Shown here piece after piece: positions 57,199 through 64,000 of a stretch of 64,000 bases of DNA (positions within the stretch are counted from its first letter, which is position 1; each line of letters opens with the position of its first letter). The DNA is from Pseudomonas sp. ML2-2023-3 (GTDB lineage: Bacteria; Pseudomonadota; Gammaproteobacteria; Pseudomonadales; Pseudomonadaceae): NCBI RefSeq assembly GCF_037055275.1, contig NZ_CP146343.1, forward strand, positions 2,018,501 to 2,082,500, in the 5' to 3' direction. Position numbers and translations under genes: made by a program. Below the pieces are notes generated by a model, which was given only the letters and a program-made list of their open reading frames with translations, had not been told where the DNA came from and made no database searches.

Positions 57199-57237
57199 AA
57201 CCCCACCCATCAACCTACTAGGTAGCAGGAAAAGCAA

Positions 57238-57873
57238 ATGGCAAAAGGTTGCCTAATCGTGTGCGACGGAAATAACGGGGCGGGGAAGTCTTCGGTTATC
57301 CGTGCAATTGAAGAACACTTGATTTCTCTAAATCACCAGGTGGTTGTAACTCGTGAACCTGGTGGTACTCGGGTTGGTGAAAAGATTCGAGGGGTAGTAC
57401 TCGACCCTGAAACCCCCGAGCTCTGCGACACCACTGAGCTCTTGCTGTTCGCAGCTGCTCGCGCTCAGCATTTAAAGGAGAAAATCATCCCTGCGATTGA
57501 AGCTGGAATGATTGTGATCTGTGATCGCTTCACGCCTGCCACCATAGCTTTCCAGCACTATGGTAGGGGTATCCCCCTAAGCTTGGTTCAGAGTATCAAT
57601 AGCTTCGCGCTTGAAGGGTTTGCGCCCGACCTCAACATCATTTTGGACGTAGATCCAGATGTCGGTATGAGGAGGGTAGCGTCACGAGGTGAAGGGCTTG
57701 ATCGCATGGAGATGCAGCAACGTGAATTTTTGATGAGAGCGCGTGATGGGTTCCTGCGCCAAGCAGAACAGTCGCCCGAAACATTTGTTGTTGTTGATGC
57801 TTCCCAGCCGTTTGAAGTTGTGAGTAGCGAAGTGCTCGCGGTTGTTGATAGCTTGCTGGCAAAAGCTGCGTAG
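57238..57873 (+). CDS. Island-borne dTMP kinase, replaces broken tmk
   Basis: 211 residues, full length for thymidylate kinase, which makes dTDP from dTMP. P-loop GNNGAGKSS at residues 11-19, TREPGGT (residues 38-44) for dTMP binding, AARAQHL, and CDRFTPATIAFQ with the DRF form of the DRY motif near residue 97, followed by a LID region with RGEGLDRME. It is clearly Tmk, but the N-terminus KGCLIVCDGNNGAGKSS differs from native GLFITLEGPEGA, so it is not a duplicate of the host gene. AGGAAAAGC lies before the ATG. The recombinase genes follow after eight bases, so they may share its message. Confidence 0.92.
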   Translation: MAKGCLIVCDGNNGAGKSSVIRAIEEHLISLNHQVVVTREPGGTRVGEKIRGVVLDPETPELCDTTELLLFAAARAQHLKEKIIPAIEAGMIVICDRFTPATIAFQHYGRGIPLSLVQSINSFALEGFAPDLNIILDVDPDVGMRRVASRGEGLDRMEMQQREFLMRARDGFLRQAEQSPETFVVVDASQPFEVVSSEVLAVVDSLLAKAA

Positions 57874-57881
57874 GTTTTCTC

Positions 57882-59861
57882 ATGCGATACTTATCTATGT
57901 ATCGCAGCGAGACAACTTCTACCGCTACTGATCGGACAGTAATCGCCTCAAATTATCTAGAGAGGAAGGATTTCGACTTATCCATACCGTTGCATGGCGG
58001 TTTGCATTATGTATTTGTGCGTGGCGTGAAAATGGCTGCATACACTAAAGGTTATGAGCTTCGCAGGGCAATTAATGCGTTCCTTGATTTTGCGTCGGAA
58101 TACAATCGGGTTGTAATTCCCGCGCTGCGAATTGAATCTCTCAATGATATAGGCGTTGAAGAATACGCTGTTTTTGAAGAGTACCTACGTAGAAATGATG
58201 AGCGGATATATTTGGCGATTAAGCTTCGCTCCGCCTTGAAACTCATAGCTCGGAATTTCGATGATGGCATGCCCCAGCTAAAACTTCGTAGAATTGAAGA
58301 GCCTATATCCACTCCCTCTGAGCCATTGAGCGATCAAGCAGATCAAGATTTTTTTAAGGTTATGCGTAATAAAGTTGATTTGTTAAGGGAGAAGTTGCGC
58401 ATAAGAGAACAGATCAGAACTGCCCTGCCATACGATAAGTGGGAGGTCTGGTCGATCTGCAGTGAACTCTATCAGGCGAAGCCTAGTCGGCCTTCTCAAT
58501 GGGAAATTGACCCATTACGCGCCGCTGCTACACTACAGCACGAGGGCTATCCTTTTTTTATTAATAAGTTTCACTTTTCTGCTTATGCCGCTGATGCGAG
58601 AGGGGCTTACTTGAGTCCTACTGGTAGAGAACCCCTAGAATTTGTGCTGTCGTGCTGCATTTATTTAGGGTTTTTGAGGCATAGAGCACCGAACTGTATC
58701 TCATTGACTGGGTTGTTCAATTTGATGTATCCAACTTCGCAGGATCAAGCGACGCTGGTTATGTTTATTCAGAGGCAATTAGGGTGGAATAAAGAGTCAG
58801 TTCTAGCTTTAGACAAAGACGACTTTGTTCACCCTATCTCTGAGCTGGCAAGTGATGACTCAGTGCTGCTGGTTTCTCAAAAGGTTAAATCGCAAGGGCA
58901 GGGTGAATTTTACATCAAAGCCAAAGCGGTACTGGCAACTAGTAGTCGCTCTGACCCTTATTCGGGTTACAATCTAATTCAGCTAGCAAGCGATCTCTCT
59001 GAAGTCTGTCATAGGGATTTGCGTCATGATCACACTGTCGGTGCTGATGATGTACGACTTCGCTCGCCCTTTCTATTTCTTGGGGAACCTCATCTGCCCT
59101 GGAGTCCTTCGGAGAGAATTTACTCTTTTGATGATATGGGAATGTGGAAAGTTGGGGTTAAAAACTTTCTTGAGGATGCGAAACTCGTAGACAATGGAAC
59201 CCAGTTGGTCAATCCTGCCGACATTCAGCATCGATTGCGAGTGACGTCCATTCAAAATAATAAAAAGGCTCATAACCAACCTTTGGCACTTACAGCCTTA
59301 ATCTATGGGCACTCTGACCTTACCACCACAGATACCCACTACGACAGTTCGGTGTACGCAATGGTGGATCGCAGGAAACGCTTTCATTCATTCCAGCAAC
59401 TGTTCATTGAAAAAAGCCAGAGCGGTCAGTTCAAAGGCTTCATGGCGAACAGCGCATCGGCTAAGGTTGAGCTGCCTCGTTTCAGAATCTTTACAATCAT
59501 TGGACATGAGCGGGCGCTATGGGCTTGTATGGACTCTAGCAAGCCTTCATACCCAGGAAGCACGTCATTGGCAGCAGACGAGCGTTGCACACGACTAGAC
59601 AAATGCAATGGGTGTGATCAGTGGTGCGTTCTGGAGGACTCATTGCCTTTTTTGATGGAGCGGGAAGCGATGCTGGCGCTTCAGATTGAAAGGGATCCTC
59701 TCGCGTATCCTGGGTATTCAACTGAGCTTCAGGTACATCAGCATATTCTCAACACTTGGGGTAACAGTACAGCGTTGGAAGCGGCCAAGGACTATAGGAG
59801 TAACTATGACGCGCTATTGCCATTCGATCTGAAGTCTCTCGTAGCTTATCTTGAGGATTGA
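57882..59861 (+). CDS. Large tyrosine-recombinase-like protein, first of cluster
   Basis: 659 residues. The C-terminal recombinase domain shows HRLR (His450, Arg453), His477 in YGHSDLTTT and a candidate nucleophile Tyr487 in THYDSS. At the place of the first catalytic Arg the sequence is QLGWNKESVLAL, with Asn303 where Arg is expected, so it may be inactive by itself and act as a partner. After the Tyr comes a cysteine cluster, C569-x5-C575-x2-C578-x3-C582, resembling a zinc site. The start ATG 57882 has AGG seven bases upstream. It may correspond to a member of a multi-protein recombinase set (Tn554 TnpB-like or Gamma-Mobile-Trio); the exact family is not certain. Confidence 0.8.
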   Translation: MRYLSMYRSETTSTATDRTVIASNYLERKDFDLSIPLHGGLHYVFVRGVKMAAYTKGYELRRAINAFLDFASEYNRVVIPALRIESLNDIGVEEYAVFEEYLRRNDERIYLAIKLRSALKLIARNFDDGMPQLKLRRIEEPISTPSEPLSDQADQDFFKVMRNKVDLLREKLRIREQIRTALPYDKWEVWSICSELYQAKPSRPSQWEIDPLRAAATLQHEGYPFFINKFHFSAYAADARGAYLSPTGREPLEFVLSCCIYLGFLRHRAPNCISLTGLFNLMYPTSQDQATLVMFIQRQLGWNKESVLALDKDDFVHPISELASDDSVLLVSQKVKSQGQGEFYIKAKAVLATSSRSDPYSGYNLIQLASDLSEVCHRDLRHDHTVGADDVRLRSPFLFLGEPHLPWSPSERIYSFDDMGMWKVGVKNFLEDAKLVDNGTQLVNPADIQHRLRVTSIQNNKKAHNQPLALTALIYGHSDLTTTDTHYDSSVYAMVDRRKRFHSFQQLFIEKSQSGQFKGFMANSASAKVELPRFRIFTIIGHERALWACMDSSKPSYPGSTSLAADERCTRLDKCNGCDQWCVLEDSLPFLMEREAMLALQIERDPLAYPGYSTELQVHQHILNTWGNSTALEAAKDYRSNYDALLPFDLKSLVAYLED

Positions 59862-59863
59862 CC

Positions 59864-61969
59864 ATGATTGCCAATGATGATGAGGACGATGATTTCGAGC
59901 AGTTGATGCAAGAAATTGATAGTGAAGCCCGACAGGCTGCTGATGCCTATTTCAATAATCTCTATGAGACATCCCACGGGCGCTCCTGTCACTCTTCAGG
60001 TGAAGACGTAGCCGAGGAGTCGTCTGTCCCGCTAGAAGACTTATCTAATCGTCAGCGTAAAGGTGGTCTCAAGTTTAAACTGGCCGCTAGTCCCACTGGT
60101 GATTTTCCGGTTTCACACTATTCTAATTATAATCAAGGTCGCTGGATTTTGATGGAGGGAAGAGAGTATTGTGAGATTTCAATAGTAATTAATAATTCGC
60201 GTGAGGATTTACAATCGCTTAAGCGCGCAATATCGTACTATTTTTTACCATCCACTAATCCATTTGGGACTATCAAAAGTTACGTTTCGTCAATGAATTA
60301 TGCAGATGCTTTTAAGTATGTCGAGCGTTTTGTTTTCAAGGATAATCATCTGGACGGTACTGAGGAGTCTCTATCAATTATAAGTTCAGATATGTTGAAT
60401 CAGGCGCTTGATGAGTGCAAAGTACAGGCATATCCACATTCGTATTATATGTTATTTTTCTATATAAATTTTTGGCTTTCAGTCTCTGTCCAGCAGCTTA
60501 TACCAAGTGAGCTTTGTCTGGATGTTGATGTTAATGAGATAGATACGCCTGAAAGAAGAAGAGATGTATATGATTATATCGCCGCTAATTTTGTCGGTTG
60601 GAAGCCTTTTACAGAGGAAGAACTCCGCTATTTACTAAGCTATGCCTATTTTTGGATAGATGAGGGCATCCCTGTGATTGAGGGTGTCCAGCGCTATCTG
60701 CTGACGATACCCAAGGCCCTAGAGTCGGTACACATCACGGCACAGCGTGATACACGATTTGAATCCGTACTGGCACAGCAGGTGAAAGGGATTAACATTG
60801 TCGGTTTTGACTATAATACCCTTTCCCAGCGCATGACTTCCTCCTCAGGACGTCACTTGGAATATATTCGACATAGCTATAGCTGGAAAGATAAATACAG
60901 GCGCGCTGTCGACAGGGTCAGGAATGCAATTTTTATTCTCTTTTGCCTGATGACTGGAATGCGCAAAAGGGAAATGGCTGCGCTTAAGTTTGAGGATGTT
61001 ACGCGTGGGGCGGACGGCGTCTGGCGCGTATCCTTCGCTAGGTATAAAACAAGCACCGATCCAAATTATTTGGGGGATGCTGACCACATCAGCATCCCGG
61101 ATTACTTGGGTGAAGCAATTGATTCGTTCAGGAAACTTCGAATTTTTGGTCACTATTTTCGCAAAGGTTATATTTTTCAACCTGTGAGAGGTGGGGCCAC
61201 AGTAAACAGACTCGATCGAATGATTGCTAACGTAGCTCGTACTGTCGCAGGAGAGGCTGGCGTTCCTCAATTACATATCCACCGATTCCGTAAGACCATC
61301 GCAGAACTTTTGATCAATGAGTCTGAGGCCAATATCGACGTCATTCGAATGATATTTGACCATAGTTCATACGTCATGACACTTCGTTACATTGCGCGCA
61401 ATCCCTTTTTAGTTTCCTCGGTGGTCGACACCCTCAAGGAACATTTTGCCGAGGATTTCGTAGATGTCGTTCGCGCTATTCATACTGGGGTTTACGCTGG
61501 TGATGCAGCGAACAGGATTGCTGATCAAGTGAATAAACGGCCCGAGCTATTCTCAGGCACCGTTTTGAAAACCACAGTAATGCAATATGTAAAGCACCTA
61601 TTTGAGGGCGGTTCGTCGTTTCGAATCCAGCGCACTTCTCTTGGCACTATATGTATGTCTCAAACATTCCATGAGTGCGACCAACTTCCGCCATGCCTGG
61701 CATCCACTACAGGATTAATCTATCCGGCAGGGCCTGATTTTTCCAACTGCCAAATTCATTGTGATAAAAACGTGATTCTTCAGGGGTCTCAAGATGCCAT
61801 TGAGCATAATCTCAAGTTTTACAGGACGATTCTTGCTAACGGAGCTAGACTCAAGGTTGAGGCAGTCAGAGAACTTGAACTGAAGGTTTCAGTTAATGAG
61901 CGATTGCTTAACGAATTATTAGTGTCAGCTGCCAAACATAAAGTGGAGCCTTTCACGGATAGGTCATAA
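59864..61969 (+). CDS. Large tyrosine recombinase, second of cluster
   Basis: 701 residues from ATG 59864, with GAGG seven bases upstream; a TTG at 59858 overlapping the previous stop is possible. All catalytic residues are present: Arg367 (TGMRKRE), Lys395 (ARYKTSTD), His473 and Arg476 (HRFR), His500 (FDHSSYV) and Tyr509 (LRYIARN). A cysteine-rich tail follows (Cys597, 605, 611, 629, 633), a second putative zinc site. The long N-terminal half, about 330 residues, is without known domain and would bind DNA. The N-terminus is very acidic. It is probably the active integrase of the island, or one of two with the gene at 62983. Confidence 0.85.
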   Translation: MIANDDEDDDFEQLMQEIDSEARQAADAYFNNLYETSHGRSCHSSGEDVAEESSVPLEDLSNRQRKGGLKFKLAASPTGDFPVSHYSNYNQGRWILMEGREYCEISIVINNSREDLQSLKRAISYYFLPSTNPFGTIKSYVSSMNYADAFKYVERFVFKDNHLDGTEESLSIISSDMLNQALDECKVQAYPHSYYMLFFYINFWLSVSVQQLIPSELCLDVDVNEIDTPERRRDVYDYIAANFVGWKPFTEEELRYLLSYAYFWIDEGIPVIEGVQRYLLTIPKALESVHITAQRDTRFESVLAQQVKGINIVGFDYNTLSQRMTSSSGRHLEYIRHSYSWKDKYRRAVDRVRNAIFILFCLMTGMRKREMAALKFEDVTRGADGVWRVSFARYKTSTDPNYLGDADHISIPDYLGEAIDSFRKLRIFGHYFRKGYIFQPVRGGATVNRLDRMIANVARTVAGEAGVPQLHIHRFRKTIAELLINESEANIDVIRMIFDHSSYVMTLRYIARNPFLVSSVVDTLKEHFAEDFVDVVRAIHTGVYAGDAANRIADQVNKRPELFSGTVLKTTVMQYVKHLFEGGSSFRIQRTSLGTICMSQTFHECDQLPPCLASTTGLIYPAGPDFSNCQIHCDKNVILQGSQDAIEHNLKFYRTILANGARLKVEAVRELELKVSVNERLLNELLVSAAKHKVEPFTDRS

Positions 61970-62001
61970 GCTCCTCGAGTTCATCAATGAGGTTCTATAC
62001 T

Positions 62002-62982
62002 GTGAGCGTATCTGACACCGAAGAAAGAATAATCACGGTCATCCGCGACCACTTTTTGAGTGGTACGAAGGAAAAGCTGACAGTAGGGATTGTCTCCGAG
62101 CGTGCAGGTATATCTAGGCAAGCATTTCACAAGAATTATCTTCACCTTAAAGGATTCATCACTGGTCAGCGCACGGTCGATGAGCTGTTGCTTAGGCAAG
62201 GAATCGATGCCTCTAAGGTAATACTACAGACCCAAAAGCTTGTGAGAGAACTTGAGTCGGAGTTGCAGGATGTACTATCCAGGCAAGATGCGAGGTTCAA
62301 GGAATTTGAGAACAACATTATAACCTCTTTGATGACAAGTGATATCCTCACTCACCGCGCCAAAGAGTTGACCGCTGAGCTCCGTAAAAAAGCACTTCAT
62401 GTTGAAAAACTTAAACGTGAATTAGATGAAAAGGAAGTTGAGTTATCATTAATCATTGCTAATACTGGTTCGCATCCACAACCTGTTCTAGGGAAGAAAG
62501 TGGATGTTCATGTTTTTAAGCCTGATCTAACCATTGCGGTCGCTAACTTGCCATCGGCTAACGACAAAGAATCCTATATCGTGCTCAAGCGCAAAGCAAT
62601 TGACGCCATGCAACAAAAAGTACTAAGGCTACTCAAGAAGGGGGCAATAAACGTAATTATTTTTCAGGAGCGATACCTCTGCTCATTTGAGAAATTTATT
62701 GATCGCTATTGTTCAAAGCGCGATGAATCGCTTGTGGTCATTAATTTACCAATCTACTCTCGTATTGAAATCAAGGAATTTATACAAGCCCTGAAGGGCG
62801 CTGTACCGCTACAGCTATATGTCCCCTATTGCGATAGCGAGGCGGTAATCAACGCGCAGCGTGGTTTCCTATTCAGGAATGTTCCTGAATTTGAGTTCAA
62901 GGCTATGGCGAAGGAACCTTTGCCTACGATCTACGACGGCTATGACAAAGTGACGGTCTTCAGGATCGTACAGGGGGATTGA
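62002..62982 (+). CDS. Helix-turn-helix and coiled-coil protein of the recombinase cluster
   Basis: 326 residues from GTG 62002, chosen because TGAGG lies nine bases upstream; an ATG at 61987 would add five residues. An N-terminal helix-turn-helix (about residues 15-50, with TVGIVSERAGISRQAFHKNY) is followed by a long coiled coil of about residues 65-150 rich in Leu, Glu and Lys, and a C-terminal domain of about 170 residues with no family I recognise. It looks like a DNA-binding accessory protein, in the position of TnpC in Tn554 or of the third protein of the Gamma-Mobile-Trio. The next gene begins at the base after its stop. Confidence 0.75.
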   Translation: MSVSDTEERIITVIRDHFLSGTKEKLTVGIVSERAGISRQAFHKNYLHLKGFITGQRTVDELLLRQGIDASKVILQTQKLVRELESELQDVLSRQDARFKEFENNIITSLMTSDILTHRAKELTAELRKKALHVEKLKRELDEKEVELSLIIANTGSHPQPVLGKKVDVHVFKPDLTIAVANLPSANDKESYIVLKRKAIDAMQQKVLRLLKKGAINVIIFQERYLCSFEKFIDRYCSKRDESLVVINLPIYSRIEIKEFIQALKGAVPLQLYVPYCDSEAVINAQRGFLFRNVPEFEFKAMAKEPLPTIYDGYDKVTVFRIVQGD

Positions 62983-64000
62983 ATGATTTCCATCGAGAGA
63001 CGACAGCTTACCTATCCCCACGTATCCAATCCTGGAAGAATTAGGTCGCATTACGTACTCATTGCCGTGAATCGCGGCAAAAGGACTTTGCTGAGTCATG
63101 TAAATCTGTATCTGGAAGACGTGAGCTCCTCTCTTGATACTTCCAATCGGTATTCAAATATTATATCGCTTTTCTACCGGTATCTCTCAACGTTAGAGAA
63201 ATATCGGACTGTACCAATCTCAAGCTATCACTCTTTAGTCGATAATAACGATATAAAGGAATGGCAAATCCAGCGCGAGGTTAGCCGAGTGGTCGCGCAG
63301 TCGACTAGGCCCAGCACAGAAACTATTATTGAGGATGCTAAGCGAATTTATGGCTTCTTTGAATGGCTTCGAAAAAAAGACTATCCAAGCTGCGTGTCTT
63401 TTCAGTATGTAACGTGGAGGGCGAACTTCAAGGACGAGGAGCTTTTAGCTCATATCAAACGGAAAGCTCTTACCGTTTTGGACGGGCGGGGGGTGCGGGC
63501 TCTTGATAGACAATACTTCCAAGATCGCTCCTACTCTTTACCCACAAATTATGAGATGAAGAGCCTAATCTTGGGGTATAAAGATCCAGTCTATGCTGCG
63601 CTTTTCAAGCTCTCCCTCGGAACGGCGATGAGGCCTATGGATCTTTGTAAGTTCCCCTACCTGGGCAACGGCCTTAACTCCCACATCAAGCCTTTTGAGT
63701 ATGTGGGTTTAGATGGGGAAAATGTCGAGTACTATGTAAATCAGAGCAAAGGTAATAAATCCCGTAAGATCACCATTCACAAGCTTGACCTTAAAGCCTT
63801 GGACGACCATTACATCCAAGAGCATTACGCTCCCCGAGCAGAATTGTACGAAAAACGATTCGGAAAGCCATGTCCTCCATCAATTCTCTTTCTGTCCTCT
63901 CGGGGCATACCAGTGACGCCCAAAATGATTTCCCGCCGCACCGTTGCTGCTCGAGCGCGCGCTCGGGCCAGTGATCCGTCTATACGCAAGTCCATTCGTT
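62983..64000 (+). CDS. Tyrosine recombinase, fourth of cluster, 5' part
   Basis: 339 residues are visible; the frame is still open at the window end. It starts with ATG directly after the TGA of the preceding gene, with CAGGGGG as ribosome-binding site. The N-terminal part (about residues 20-150) looks like a core-binding SAM-like domain; the catalytic domain starts near residue 190 with Arg217 in LGTAMRPMDLCKF, and a Lys in NQSKGNKSRK. The HxxR, His and Tyr must lie beyond the window. This is the third recombinase domain of the island. Confidence 0.85.
   Translation, partial: MISIERRQLTYPHVSNPGRIRSHYVLIAVNRGKRTLLSHVNLYLEDVSSSLDTSNRYSNIISLFYRYLSTLEKYRTVPISSYHSLVDNNDIKEWQIQREVSRVVAQSTRPSTETIIEDAKRIYGFFEWLRKKDYPSCVSFQYVTWRANFKDEELLAHIKRKALTVLDGRGVRALDRQYFQDRSYSLPTNYEMKSLILGYKDPVYAALFKLSLGTAMRPMDLCKFPYLGNGLNSHIKPFEYVGLDGENVEYYVNQSKGNKSRKITIHKLDLKALDDHYIQEHYAPRAELYEKRFGKPCPPSILFLSSRGIPVTPKMISRRTVAARARARASDPSIRKSIR

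Larger units (their letters stand above)
57006..64000. mobile_element. Genomic island inserted in tmk, left end
   Basis: From about 57006 to the window end the sequence differs from the Pseudomonas backbone: it is richer in A+T, interrupts tmk in its P-loop, and carries one replacement dTMP kinase followed by a tight cluster of recombinase genes, all on the plus strand. The left border is set by the point where the tmk frame stops matching; the core of the integration site may include a few bases on either side. The right end and cargo lie beyond 64000. Size and full content cannot be judged here. Confidence 0.88.

Noticed and set aside
60845..61270. 141-residue minus-strand frame inside the second recombinase
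   Set aside because: Shadow of the catalytic domain of the plus-strand gene; no ribosome-binding site or domain.

Overview
This is a chromosomal segment of a Pseudomonas of the P. fluorescens lineage. The evidence is the conserved gene order ppsR/ppsA - esterase - rraA - cmaX-crfX-cmpX-sigX-oprF, the rne/rluC to plsX-fabD-fabG-acpP-fabF-pabC-mltG block, an OprF porin with a Pro-rich linker, and many Pseudomonas-type REP/REPIN palindromes. A species cannot be named from the sequence alone.

Layout. 1-7.3 kb: the methylcitrate cycle for propionate use (3' end of prpB, prpC, acnD, prpF, prpD), with REP-type palindromes in most gaps. 7.4-10.9 kb: divergent ppsR and ppsA (gluconeogenic PEP synthase and its regulator). 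10.9-16.4 kb: an esterase-like hydrolase, rraA (RNase E inhibitor-like) and the envelope-stress cluster cmaX-crfX-cmpX-sigX-oprF. 16.4-23.8 kb: pyrD, rmf, rlmL, dacB, a YggL-family gene and a one-helix membrane protein. 24.1-24.8 kb: three tandem tRNA-Glu(TTC)/tRNA-Gly(GCC) pairs behind one strong promoter. 25-27.8 kb: a betaine-type ABC importer. 27.8-35.7 kb: an alanyl-tRNA editing protein, a LysR regulator, a small hypothetical, fadE, a GST, an ABC-2 exporter and a DUF2062 protein. 35.8-42.1 kb: comEC-exbB-exbD-lpxK-Trm112-kdsB-murB. 42.2-49.6 kb: rne with a long structured leader, then rluC, a HAD phosphatase, an S49 peptidase and a Maf/YceF gene. 49.7-56.95 kb: yceD-rpmF-plsX-fabD-fabG-acpP-fabF-pabC-mltG, linking 50S ribosomal protein, phospholipid and fatty-acid synthesis.

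The unusual part is the right end. Directly after mltG the native tmk (thymidylate kinase, essential) begins, but its reading frame is cut after about 14 codons, inside the sequence for its ATP-binding P-loop. Everything after this to the window end (about 7 kb, visibly richer in A+T) is the left end of a mobile island. Its first gene is a complete but different dTMP kinase. This is followed in the same direction, with almost no spacing, by a tyrosine-recombinase-like protein lacking the first catalytic Arg, a complete large tyrosine recombinase, a helix-turn-helix/coiled-coil protein and a further tyrosine recombinase that runs off the window. The simplest reading is an element that integrates site-specifically into the P-loop codons of an essential gene and brings a replacement copy that keeps the host alive. 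The recombinase cluster resembles multi-gene recombinase modules such as Tn554 tnpABC or the Gamma-Mobile-Trio islands, whose cargo often includes phage-defence genes. The cargo and right end lie outside this window, so both the family assignment and the cargo are inference.
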